Shown here piece after piece: positions 36,953 through 48,057 of a stretch of DNA of 64,000 nt. Both the position numbers and the translations under genes were made by a program. Within the stretch, counting starts at the first letter, position 1, and each line of letters begins with the position of its first letter. The notes below the pieces were generated by a model that worked only from the letters and a program-made list of their open reading frames with translations, did not search any database and was not told where the DNA came from. The stretch comes from Oscheius dolichura (Eukaryota > Nematoda > Chromadorea > Rhabditida > Rhabditidae), in NCBI GenBank assembly GCA_932521035.1, contig OW051492.1, positions 4,340,001-4,404,000 on the forward strand, in the 5' to 3' direction.

Positions 36953-37809
36953 CCCTCTTCCTGAATTTGAACTCGACTCCTACCGAGAAGACCAGGTGGC
37001 CAGGAGCAGATGGGACTTTTAATGGGCTAGGCAGTAAAGATCAGAACTTTGTTTGTCCGGTGATAATTAGAAAAGGTTTGGGAATTCTGGAGGAGGAGGA
37101 GGACGGGAGAGGAAGGGCAGAAGAACATAAGCCGACATTCATCACAAGGAAGATGGATGGAAGAGTTCATTAGATGAGTTGGGCGAAGAAAAATAATACT
37201 AAAGCGAAGAAGATAAGCAATCCCCCCGAGTGGACCCGTCCTCTAATTGAAGAGGGGGGACACCCCCGGATAGACCACCTATCGACTGATTAATTGTCTA
37301 GTAGAAAAATCTCGCAGGGCCGAAAGTCACCGGGCCGGCTGTCATCGCCGTGGGAGAACGGCAGAGTTTGCAGCAGGAGAAAAAGGCAAGTGTGGTCACG
37401 TGAGAGACCGTCAAAAAGCTGGGCCGGCTGAGGTGTGGCTGTGTTGATGACTGTTATCTCGTTGCGATCGCAATCATCGGGCCAAATCCATCAGCTCGTC
37501 TCTTGTCCCCCGGCCGGCTGTCTCTCTCTCCCCTTTCCCTTATTTGTTAGGAGGTGACAACGTTTTAAGGCACTTGTGTCGAGAAGGGCACAGAACAATA
37601 TGAAAAATAATGGCAGGGTTTCTCCAGGAAAGGAGAAAACGGGAACAGCGGCGGGCACACGTCGCCTGTTACACTCCCGGGCAGAGGAGACACTTTTAAA
37701 GGAGTCTGCCCCAGCTGATTCGGAGACAAGACAGGACACGACCAGTACAAATTATTCATAGATCTACAGCGTGCAATATTTCGACGTAGTTCATCCATAT
37801 CGATGTATT
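36953..37809. other. Intergenic region
   Basis: 3' flank of the LAPTM-like gene and upstream region of the unrecognised gene, both on the minus strand. I see no gene in it. Confidence 0.5.
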
Positions 37810-38526
37810 TTAGACCAATTGCAGCTGGCCGTAGCGGGGAGGAGGCGTCTCCAGTTTGGTCAACAGCTTCCCGTACTTCGGAGGACTGTCCATGTTCCGC
37901 GAGACTTCTGGGGTACACGGCGGCAGGACGAGCGGGTACTGCGCCGCCAAGGGCGCCTGCTGGCTGGGTGGCTGCAGGGCGTGGTAGTTGCCCCTTCCGA
38001 TTATTTTGTTCAACGTAGCCGCTGTCCAGTAGAGGTAGAGGAAAATAACTAAAAATACAGAAATTAATTAATTAATGGAATACCGGCATAGGTGACGGCC
38101 CAGGCGTAGTTCTCCGGGATCTCGTGGTTGGACAGAAACCCTGAACCAATGTGTAATTATTTACAGAGGGAAACATACAGATCTTGCAATTTTCAAAGAA
38201 GTAACTTCGAGTGCCGACGGTCATGCTGACGGCACAGACGAGGTAGCGGAACATGTCGGCGATGACGACGAGAAGCAGCGGTATCAGGAGGAAATTCGCG
38301 GAGAGCCGGCTGGCCAGCCAGCCGAGGATGAGAGAGAACGCAGCCAGGACGACGTAGCAAATGAAAACGCTCTGGAGCTCGTTGTGGTGGAGGGCGACCT
38401 GGACCCAGACGAGCGTCGTGTACACGGTCAGGTGCAGGGTCAACTCATGCTGAACGAGGGTTGAGGAGAGAAGCGGAGCAGGGAGACCTTGATAGAGAGG
38501 AGACGCCACCGGTGGCCGACATCCAT
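37810..38526 (-). CDS. LAPTM-like four-TM protein with PY motifs
   Basis: Exons 38488-38526, 38179-38449, 38084-38140 and 37810-38048 total 606 nt (201 residues). Four hydrophobic helices are visible: LHLTVYTTLVWVQVAL, FICYVVLAAFSLILGWLA, FLLIPLLLVVIADMFRYLV and AWAVTYAVIFLYLYWTA. A Pro-rich cytoplasmic tail carries two PPxY sequences (PPKYGKL and PPRYGQL). Four helices plus tandem PY motifs is the plan of LAPTM4/5 lysosomal proteins, whose PY motifs recruit Nedd4-type ubiquitin ligases; that assignment is inference. The start is MDVGHRWRLLSIK. Reading through the 38-nt first intron instead gives an open but unnatural frame. The gene lies 162 bp downstream of the GluCl stop on the same strand, with operon-like spacing. 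Confidence 0.75.
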
Positions 38527-38687
38527 AGGAGGATGGAGTGGATACGGGACCGGAGCTGACATCGGAAAGCGAATGAAATAAACACCAAAATGGAATAAGC
38601 TCTATTCCAGTTGTAAAGACATGTAAATTCTTTATTCAAATTGACCCGTTTGGTTGATAGAAAAGGGAGAGTCCTCCCCTGATAAGG
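38527..38687 (-). other. Intercistronic region, candidate operon
   Basis: After the GluCl stop there is AATAAA (minus strand, 38631-38636), and about 75 nt later a TTTCC...GTCAG splice acceptor at 38556 ahead of the LAPTM-like ATG. This matches the spacing of nematode operons resolved by SL trans-splicing. Confidence 0.6.
38631..38636 (-). terminator. Poly(A) signal of GluCl gene
   Basis: AATAAA on the minus strand, about 52 nt beyond the GluCl stop codon. Confidence 0.6.
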
Positions 38688-40387
38688 CTATTCCACCTCC
38701 GACGTCACTGCCAAGTACGGTATCAAAAAGCGCCACCAATACTGAAAGCATCGGTTCGCTCCTTCCCCTCTTCCACCTACCGTGAGGTTGAAAATGATGA
38801 AGAAGAGAGGAAACGCCACCCGCGAGAAGAGATCTATCCTCCGCGAGTGCTCCCTGTACTTGCTGCTGAACATCCGATCCCAGAACCCATTCCTCGTCTC
38901 CCCTTGTTGTCCGACCTCCGGAGGAAATGTCGTGTAGTAGGCTTCTCCGTCGTGTTGTCTAAAATATCTCACTTTTCCTCATAAAATAAGCAAACCTGAG
39001 GAATAGGTTTCTATGCTGTCGACTGAGGTACATGTGCCGGACGATGTCCTGCCGAGCGGCCCAGTTGACCAGGGCGAACTCGAGGAGGGCGCCGAAGATG
39101 AAGGCGAGACAGACCCCGATCCAGATGTCGATTGCCTTGGTGTAGCTGACGGGAGGGAGGTTGGCATTAACTCCGGAAGCTTGGGTTGTCATGGTCAGGA
39201 GGGTGGTCACTCCCAGGGTCACCCTGGCCGGGACACTGTCCTTGTCCAGCCAGAAGGAGACCCAAGACACGGCGACCAACATGAACGATGGAATGTACAA
39301 CTGCAGCAGATAGTAGGAGAACTCCCGTTTGAGTTCGATAATGGTTCGGAGACAGGAATAGGCTCCTGGAGAGGCGTGTCAAAGAGAGAGAGCGGCACCT
39401 ACCTGTATTGGTGACAGAGGTGCAGTTGCCTGTGTTGACCTTTGAAAGAAGGAAAGAGGGAAGCGACTGTCGGAGCCCGTCCTTGATTTGGATCGGGTTG
39501 ACTTCTTTCCACTTGTACTCTATACGGACGATAGGCTACAGAAAGGAGGGATCACCTATATCCGTCGTTGTATAGGCATAACTCGCGAAATCGACGACAC
39601 ACGTCTGAACATCCAGTGGGTAGTCTGCCAGTCGCATGGGACAGCTGAGGGTGAGGGTCAGCCGGCACGAGTAGAGGATCTTCCCCGTCCCGTTGTGGAT
39701 CCTGATCAAAATGTTCGGAGTGTCGATATCGTGTTTCTGAAAAGGTCGCCGTTTACACCGCTGAAGACCCCGACCTTTCCGTCCTTTTCATTCTGGAAAA
39801 AGGTGTCCGGCAGCTGGAAAATGGACCATCAAATACACAACTAGAAGGCCATACCCATATCTTCTGTCCGGGGGAGAGGACGATGTGCTTGAGGGACGGG
39901 CTGACGAAGTGGAGACGCTCGTCTATCCACTCCTCCCGAAATGTAAAGTGTAGGGAATACTCCATATTTACGTCGTCAACCTTCGAGATACTCCTAAACT
40001 CAGATTAGTGACAGACAGGGCAGTCTCCACCTGAGGTACATGTTAACATGGACGTCCACCGGCTGTTCCCTATCCTCCACAGCGGGGTCCAGACTTCCCC
40101 GAGGCCGAACCCTCCAGTCGTAGTCACTATGTTCCAGCAGCCGTCGAATGATTCGCTGCTCGTCCAACAGTTTCTCATATCTGAAAACACCTGTTCTCTA
40201 TGGCCTACAGACTGCCGGTAACCCGATCCTCGACTGGATCATGCAATGCGTACATACTCAGTCATTCAGACGTGTACTCTATGGTTTTAACAAGGCTCAA
40301 GATACACGAGGAGGATTGGGATCAGACCTACCCGAAAGGCTCGTCGGAGAGCACTCCTCCCAGGAGGAGGACGAGCAAGATCATCAT
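38688..40387 (-). CDS. Glutamate-gated chloride channel-like Cys-loop receptor
   Basis: Exons 40332-40387, 40031-40180, 39855-39993, 39775-39813, 39556-39736, 39403-39519, 38996-39365, 38781-38958 and 38688-38741 total 1284 nt (427 residues). A signal peptide (MMILLVLLLGGVLSDEP) precedes the ligand-binding domain, with LPDTFFQNEKDG, the Cys-loop CPMRLADYPLDVQTC and a second cysteine pair (NCTSVTNTGAYSC) that is characteristic of GluCl and glycine-type receptors. M1 contains YIPSFMLVAVSWVSFWLD. M2 starts with PARVTLGVTTLLTM; the Pro-Ala-Arg at its mouth marks an anion channel. M3 is IGVCLAFIFGALLEFALVN. The M3-M4 loop is short, and M4 is RVAFPLFFIIFNLTYWW. Channels of this family are inhibitory and are the target of ivermectin. 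The first gene of a probable two-gene operon. Subunit identity (avr-14, glc-type or other) is not resolved. Confidence 0.92.
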
Positions 40388-42286
40388 AATCTCAGGGGGT
40401 GGTTGTGGAAGAAGGGTTTCATTCTAAAGGGGCTGGATTAAAAAGATGTGTAAATATAGAATGGGAGAGATTAATACGGAGAAGAGGGAGGGGAATGCAA
40501 CTTGAGTGAGTTCAGAGACTAGAGGTTCCAAAGACAAGGGACAAAAAACAAAAGGAACCTGGCCGAGGGCAGGTTTCACACGGGGACGAACGGCAGAATG
40601 CATAAGACGCCGTGGGGGAGTCTGCTACAACCCGGCTGACGTCAAAAGCTCTCGTTTTCTCTGGTGCACAATGGCTCGTTTTCGCTTTGCCAAATTGGTT
40701 CCTGGAGGAAGTGCGAGGCGTCCAGGGAGGCGCCACAACATCTGGTCGGGGGAAGTTCACGGAGGACACAAAGTTTATGTTTATTTTGGTATCTTTTGAC
40801 TGCAAATTTTAAGGTAATTTGATGGAGTGCTTATCGGATTACGAAAAACAGAAAACGAAGCGAGACACCAGAAGGCGCAATGAATAGACAAGTTCCCGCC
40901 CGAGGGGCGCCAATTCTTTGTCTTCTGCATATCCCTTCCTGGCTCATTTCTGGGTGGATGGTGGCAGTACAGAGACTAGAGGGGGGTCTTTATATTAGGG
41001 TAAGAAGGAATGGACGGGAGACACCTCCCCTCGAGACAGGGGGGCCAATTCAAAGGTTCAAGGGGGAGGTGGGGCTGATCTCTTTTTGTTCGACGACCAA
41101 GGTGAACCCTGCCCGGTCCAGGGGCCCCCTCCCCCCGGCTATTGTGATATCTGAATGGCGGTGACGTTCCCCAGGGAGAGAGATTAGTAAATAGAGACTG
41201 GGAGAATTCCTTTGAACCGGCGGCCAGATGTCTCACATTTTTGATAGAGCAGCTCTTCGACCGGCCGAGGAGAAAAAGAGCTAGTTTTTGGTTCCTTATT
41301 CCATTAGGCAGTCGGCTGTTGAGAGGGGCCCCTTAGTCACGCAACGATCTTTCAGAGACACTACCAGCCTCGTATTACTAGCAACCACTTTGGCCCCATT
41401 TAAATGGGCAGAGGAGACAAGTAGATGGGGAGACATGGTCGGAAGAGGCCAAAGCTCTGTTGCGCATAGCTGAGCCCGGGGATAACACCCCGCGCATACT
41501 ATATCTGTTTGTATTTCTCGGGCACGTGGTCCTTTCTCATTAATTTGTAAGGGAAAAGACGGGAGAGAAAGGGCCAAAAAGAGACTGGAAGAGACATAGA
41601 AAAGACAACGGTCGGCCGATGCCAATTTGTGGCAATTGGGGGGACCCTTTCTCTTGCTGTCCACCTCCTCTCATCATCTTTTAATAATCTTCAAATAACA
41701 GACCCCGGGGAAAGGGTAAACAGGCCGGGTCGAGTGGCCAATTGGGAGGGAATGAACTGTTTGCGAAGAAGGGCATATGAGGCCCGGGGGCTCTCATATA
41801 ATCCAATAGCCAGGAGGAGCCTCTTCTGCCCCTGAAACATCCGACCAAGAGGGTCCTCCTCACAATGGCGACCACCCTACTTGTCACCCCGACATGTCGA
41901 CAATTCTAAGCGACCACTTTCTCACCCCGGGTCCCGTTACCCAGACATAAACAGCCAGATGATGACTCGCTTATTAATTTGACGAACAACGGGAAGAACC
42001 AAAATTTAGACGGGGATTGGAACAGGCGGCTGGCACACCAAGAGCCCCAAGAGCCGGGGGAAGAACTCTCAAGTACAACACTACAGTAACCCTCAGATAA
42101 GAAACGAGCATTTTAAAGAGACCCACACACTCAGAATAATGAGTTTTTAGGATGAAAAGTGCAAGTAGCTAACGACCTCCGTAACCAGGAGGTCCGGCCA
42201 TGAAGGGGGATGGGACGAGAGGGAAGAGACATGACGAATTTATTGCAGAAGTGAATTTTGTACGCGTAGAGTTGAACTGGATTAAG
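40388..42286. other. Intergenic region
   Basis: About 1.9 kb between the GluCl promoter side and the 3' end of the ZIP gene, both minus strand. I found no supported exon; open frames here have no splice-consistent partners. Confidence 0.55.
42239..42244 (-). terminator. Poly(A) signal of ZIP gene
   Basis: AATAAA on the minus strand, about 43 nt beyond the ZIP stop codon. Confidence 0.6.
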
Positions 42287-43583
42287 CTAGAAGAAGACGG
42301 TCGTGTTCCAGACGATCTCTGATGTCACAGGTTCCGGCTCGTCGGCGGTGCCTTCCTCGTCGCTAAATTTAATCTCATACCCAATTGTGTTATGGCGGTT
42401 ACCTAAAGATATACATGAGGACGGAGATGACGAGGAAGCCAACGAAGATGGACAACAGCTTGTACATATGCTGCTTTCGGTCGGCCTTCTCCTCGGAGAG
42501 GACCTGAACAGGGGATATTTCGGGTTATTAGGGGACGGACCTCGAGAAAGGTGACATAGACGAAGCTGCCCGCCGCGAGGCACTCCAGCAGGAGGATGAC
42601 GCCGTCCTTTACCGTATCCTTGATATTCGACGTTTCGATGGCTGTTCCTATGGCACACCCGATGGGAGACATCAGAGAATAGATAATAATCGTAGCCAGG
42701 ACAGTTTTCATCTAAAATTCTCTCGTTTGCGGCCAAGGAAGAGACCCACCCTGTGGCCATTTCCTTTGGTTACTTGCAGCCCGACGGAAAATGCTTCAAC
42801 CGCTTTGTGGAGGAGGAGGGAAACAAAAAGAGTCACGGTCCCTTTCGTGGTTTTCTGTATTCCGAGGGCAAATCCTTCGAGTAGAGAATGGAAGGAAATG
42901 GCCGCTGCGAAGGTCATGGCTCGGAGGAGGCCTCCCGACGGAAGGGCATGATGGTCGTGGCTGTGGCCGTGCCCTGCCAGCTCCAAACTGAACACATTCT
43001 GCTCTTATTTTCAGAAACAACCCTACAACAATTTGTCATCAGAATGAGTGGAAGCAGCGTCCGTGGGGCTGGTAACATTTTGGTGGCTGTGGCTTGGACT
43101 CCTGCCGTGATTGTGCTGCTGACCCTTGCTGATACACTGAAATACACCACTAGACAAGTGAGGAAACCATGAACATTCAATCAACAGGTTGCCTTCTTTT
43201 ACAGGCGGCCTCTAGGAATTAACGTACCAGGTAGCAGAGCTCCTCGGTCACGTAGACCATGAAAAAGCCGATACAGATGAGGAACTGTGGCCACGCGAAG
43301 GAGAACCCCTCTCCGCGATCATTTATAAAGTCCTCATATTTTTCATTGACATCGGGGATCATGTCGAGAAAACAGACACCGAGGAAGACGCCACCAGCGA
43401 AGCAGTTCAAGAGGGAGAGGAACAGCTTCGACCGTCCTCCCCTGGCATCGAGGACGTTGACCACCTATGGAGGATAAGAAGAGAAGAGAGGATGAGGAAT
43501 ACCTTGACGGAGATGAAGCTGGCGACGAGGGTGAGGACGAGCAGACTCAGACCAAGGATCAGGTGCAGCACGGTCGAATTCAT
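42287..43583 (-). CDS. ZIP-family (SLC39A1-3-like) zinc transporter
   Basis: Exons 43503-43583, 43228-43464, 43027-43136, 42750-42987, 42541-42711, 42403-42503 and 42287-42362 total 1014 nt (337 residues). Helix 1 is LHLILGLSLLVLTLVASF. Helices 2 and 3 include LLNCFAGGVFLGVCFLDMIP and WPQFLICIGFFMVYVTEELCYL. The loop that follows is His-rich (HNHGRSPSHSHQN and HGHSHDHHALP). The metal path shows HSLLEGFALGIQ in helix 4 and LLLHKAVEAFSVGLQ in helix 5, the usual ZIP signature. Helices 6-8 follow (YSLMSPIGCAIGTAI, LECLAAGSFVYVTFLE, LLSIFVGFLVISVLMYIF). It should import Zn2+ into the cytosol across the plasma or a vesicle membrane. The C-terminus runs through a 40-nt last intron to an acidic tail; without splicing, a stop follows immediately. 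A TTCAG acceptor lies 2 nt before the ATG, pointing to trans-splicing. Confidence 0.92.
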
Positions 43584-44259
43584 CTCTGAATGTAGTTGGA
43601 TGGAAAGGAAGGAAATAAAAAAGGGAGAGGCGGGGAAATGGAGGGGACGGCGCTTTCCCAGGAGTTATTCTGGTGGACGACGGATCGAAACATCGGGGAA
43701 AACAGAGAAGACGGGAGGGCAGGTGGTGTAGATTAACCAGCCGCCGACAGAAACAATATGTGATTATAGGAGAAGAAAATAAACTATGGAGGATGATGGT
43801 AGGAACAGAATAAACAACATCGATTCCGATGCCGTTTCGAGGTGGCCATGCGCGGGGTCAACAGCTTCCTCGCGACAACGGCTTGTTGTTGTTTTCGAGG
43901 AGCTTGCGAAACGGGAGGAGGCAGAGGCTTGGCCCCTGTACAAGTGACGCGAAAGCGGTGAGACAGAGCTGCCCTCTCATAGGGAGGACATAAACAGCCG
44001 CGGGAACCAATGGCCCGGTTATATCCATTTCCGATACCCGTGTTCTTGCGATCTTCAGAGGCTGCCATTATTCCGAGGCGTATTTGCCGTCCGTCTACCA
44101 CATCTCCGAGTTGTGTCAATGTTACATCATCTCACGAAGCATTTTTATTTCTTTTTTTCGGTGATATCTCTGGCGAATCACGGGGCTCTCTGTACAGAAA
44201 GGGGAGACGAACTCGGAATTGCGCATTTTGACCCGTAGTTATGAATATCTGCCGGTCGA
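43584..44259. other. Intergenic region
   Basis: About 680 bp between the CUB/LDLa gene and the ZIP gene on the same strand. The gap is too long for a typical operon linker. I see no gene. Confidence 0.6.
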
Positions 44260-47200
44260 CTAGACCCAGGACTCTTCGTGTTCTTCTCGCGGCGGGTGGC
44301 CATCGTCTGCCGTGGGCGGTGTCTCGGCCATTCTGGAGGTAGACGCCCTGGAGCTAGATGGCTCCTCCTGAAACATCTTGTTAACCTTTAGATGAAAGAA
44401 AAAATACCGGCAGATCGTCCTCTTCCAGGGCGGGAGGAGGCTCCGCTGGGGACAGGGCTCTCTCTGCGGAGAATCCCTGATTAGAATAGCAGTTCCTCTC
44501 TGACCGTATCTGAAACATCCTCTATGTCTCGAAAAGAGAGTGAACTTACAGGGGGATGTTTGAGGGCGTCGTCGTAGGAGGGAGGGGCCTCGATGACCGA
44601 GATTTGGTTCTCCGGAACCACGTAAAATCGTCTCTCTCCCACCGTCTGTATCGAGGGAGCCATCTCCCCTCCATACTGTTGAGCACGCACTGTAACGGAT
44701 CTATGCTCCCCAGAGAGTCTCCCACCCGTAGCCGTATTGAGTTGGCTAGTCAGTCTCCTCCTGTAGACCCTGGCCATGACAGAGGTAGTCGCAATGAGCA
44801 AGATGATCAGACCACAGACGCCGACGACCAGAGCAATCAGCCCCGAGACATCACTGTCACTGGAAAAGAGGTGTTCCTCTCCTTTTATAAAACGGTACCC
44901 TGAGCGGAGATCGGAGCTCGGCCTCTGGCACTGCTCATCGCTGCCGTCCCCACAATTGTCGACACTGTCACACCGGAGGGTAGCCTTGATGCAACGAGAA
45001 TTGTCGCAGTGGAACTCCGCCGTTCCCGGGCACACGGCCGTGGCCCAGCGGTAGAACTGCGTGTAGACGATCTCCAACCCTGTCCTGAAGACGCACTCTT
45101 TATTTTCCCCTGCTTATCCGAAACTGACGTGCTCATGAGGAATCCGCGTAGTCGGATGTAGTAAGCGGGATTAGCCAGCGACGTCGTGAACCCGTGCCTG
45201 ATATATCTTCGTCAACAGAGGATACTGTAGGTACCTTGGCTGTTTGTGTTCGAGCTGGTCTCTGGTCTGGACATCGTAAAGAAGGAGCAGACGGTCCGAA
45301 GTCGACGACGCCCCCTCGCGTATCTCCAGCCGGATGCCGACTCCCTTCAGATGGAACTCGTCTACCTAGACAGGGGTTACTCTTCTGTGACTTTTCCACC
45401 TTGAGATATATCCTGTCGAATGTCCTCGAGGTGTGTTGGAATCTCCCGATCACCCAGATACAGTCCACGTAGGTGTTCGCCAGGTGGGAATTGCCATCCA
45501 ACTTTATCTCCCCACCATACCCTTCAAACATCTCGTCGCAATCTAAACTTCCAATAATAATTCTAGACTCAAAATGGTTCTCACTTCTTGAGTTTGGTTT
45601 TTCCGGCCATTCTTGAGTCTCGACGAAGTCATACCGTGCCCGAAACCCGACAGCTTGAGTAAAGTCGTGGGCTTCGAATTTGACGGTAAGCATTGCTCCT
45701 TTGGAGACGACAGCTGGCGGTCGCCTATTCTCTCCCTGGGTGTTCACCAGGACCGAGCCATCACTATCCAAGATCTAATCCTTTTGGTGCACATAGAATG
45801 GGATAGTCTAACCTGTAGGGCACTTTGGTAGTGGATGTGGAAGTCGTCGAAGATGAGACGGACATAGCCGCGGGGATTGGTGTTGACCAGACTGTATGTC
45901 TTCAGAAGTTGCTTGGGATAGGCGGAGGGATATCTGGGAAAGAGGTAGAAAGGTCTATAGGGAGCATAATACCTGGGAGATTCAATAAACCCGACAGAGG
46001 TGAGATTCGGGTAGAGGAGGTTGTCGGAGGGAGTCCCCTCGATGAACTCCTCATTGGATACGGAGGTGACCTCGAAGGGGAACAGCCTCTGCAAAACACA
46101 AAGTTCAAATAAACATCGAACCGGGTACCTGTGTATATTTGAAAATGGAGGAGTTGGGCTCAAGGTTCCAGAGGGTCAGCATGACCACGACCGTATTACT
46201 CGTGCTGGAGACGATGCCCCTGGCGGGCTCGTCCCAGACGGATATCTTCTGGTAGATGAGGTCGAGGGTCGTGTCGGCCTTCTCCTCGACAAATTTCAAA
46301 TCAAAGCAGGGGTCCAAGAGGCTCTCTTGACATGCCGACATCTGAAAGCCAGTCTCTGTTCCCGGTCGGTCGCCATGCCCCGCTGCGTCTCGTCTTGACT
46401 TTTGTTGGCCTCGCGGCCTTGGCAACCTCGAATTATTATGACAACCACTCCGAATAAAGGCACTCTGCTGGAAATGGTAGAAAAAGGAAAGCGGAGGACA
46501 AAGGGTCAAAAACACACCAGGCGGATCTCCTCCTCCGTCAGATCTGGGCTCGGCGGATGGTACTTGAAGTTCAGAACACAGTTGGCACACGTCTCTATCC
46601 GGAGGGAGCACCTCGCCGGTTGGAGCATACCTGAACCCTCTGATCTCCCTCTCTTAGTTTAATAGACTAACCCGTATCATTGTCAAATAGCCGTATGAAG
46701 AGGGAGGACCCCTCCTCGGGCAGGGCGACCACGTGATCCCTGCGCGACCCGTCGAGGTCCCCTCTACAGAGGGCCACCTCCTGCTGCTCCCCTGAAATGT
46801 TCCGTATCATGGCGGCCCTCATGTGCTCGACGCGTCGTCGCGTGTTGTTCGAAATCGGTGAATGCGATACAATATAAACACTCGGCCGAGAAGTGGCCAG
46901 TTTTCCTTGTGCGACTCTTCCCTGCCTCCCGTGTGGAATACTCGACCCTTATTTTTGGAGGGGTATCGCATGTCACGGGGTGTACATAGCCATCGGGTGT
47001 GGGTACGGCATCCAGTAGTCCCCCTTTTTTAGTAGCTGCCGAGGTCAATAAAAGCTATCCGAAGTTCATTAAATAAACAGAGGAGACACGTGCTTTTTTG
47101 CTGCACTGTTTGCTACTCGGTGACATGAGCAGAGGCGGATGCGCAACCAAAATAAACAGACCCCCAGGGATAGAAACCAGCCGTGGGAAAGTTTAGCCCG

Positions 47201-48057
47201 ATATGCGGTCAATTGAGAGTGCGACTGAAAATGAGCGTGGACCGTCCCTGGTCGCCTATTAGGCAGGGGGTTCCGGATGCACCTGGCTGATCGGACCCGA
47301 CACCACGCGGCACCCGGAGGCGACATCCGACTCCCCTCTGCCCATTTTGGGTAAACTTCATAATGATTGGCAAACATCGCGTGTACAGTGGGGGCTACGG
47401 GCAGATGACTCAGATTTCATTAGCAACGTCTATTCAGCCCAAGAAATGGACGACGGCCGGCCCGCCACAGCAAGCTAGGCCCTGTAGCCCTGAGGCCAAG
47501 TTGGCCCTGGGGAGCTGCCACCGCCAACAGGCCGGTTGCCTCTGTTCCGGCTGTCTCTCTCCTCCGGAATCGCCTCCGGGCAAACGCAAACAAAACGCCA
47601 AATCGGAGCTTGACGTAGCCACGGCATTGCTAATCGCCGCCTTTTCGAATGGAAACTGGCAATCCCCGGCAGAGGAAAAAATAAGACGGACCGGGGATGG
47701 CAGAGAAGGCTCGGGGAGGCATTCCTTTGGATCTTTTGGGAGGATGACTGTAGGAGGAGAGGGAGAGAGCAACGGCGGGAAAGTAAAAGTGGATTGTGTA
47801 TAACAAGGAGAGAAGGGACGGAAGAGGAAGAAAGAGGAAGAAAGTAAGGAGCAGAACACTTTGATCAACAAGACACTTCAACCGAGAGGGGAACAAGACG
47901 AGGCTAGCAAATGAGAGAGATCACCTGGGAAACGGAAAGCTAACTCGAAAAGAGTAATAAGAGTGATAAAAAGAGTAAGAAGAGTACCTGATGCCCCTGC
48001 TGCTGCCAGTTGTTGTGCCAGGAAAAGCAGTAGTAAGCATGAGCAGAGCGCAGTCAT
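44260..48057 (-). CDS. CUB/LDLa single-pass receptor-like protein
   Basis: Exons 47988-48057, 46672-46791, 46518-46630, 46129-46341, 45813-46088, 45585-45774, 45400-45542, 45235-45365, 45129-45197, 44550-45084, 44408-44509 and 44260-44367 total 2070 nt (689 residues). A signal peptide (MTALCSCLLLLFLAQQLAAA) is followed by CUB-like modules. Recognisable blocks are CANCVLNFKYHPPSP, GYVRLIFDDFHIHYQ, MLTVKFEAHDFTQAVGFRARY and CDEMFEGYGGEIKLD ... YLKVDEFHLKGVGIRLEIRE. Then come one LDL-receptor class A repeat (FHCDNSRCIKATLRCDSVDN, CGDGSDEQC), one membrane helix (GLIALVVGVCGLIILLIATT) and a ~150-residue cytoplasmic tail with a PPSY motif (APPSYDDALKHPP). CUB plus LDLa plus TM is shared with NETO, LEV-10 and SOL-type auxiliary subunits that organise neurotransmitter receptors. 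Whether it has that role is inference. The first intron is about 1.2 kb; the joining of exon 1 rests on matching phase. Confidence 0.85.

Noticed and set aside
38072-38526. Alternative N-terminus of the LAPTM-like protein reading through the first intron
   Set aside because: It gives VASPLYQGLPAPLLSS without ATG; removing the 38-nt GT-AG intron yields an ATG start and a natural frame.
44885-45136. Minus-strand frame MSTSVSDKQGKIKSASSG as part of the CUB/LDLa protein
   Set aside because: It reads through a 44-nt intron; splicing at GTCAGT restores the LDLa frame.
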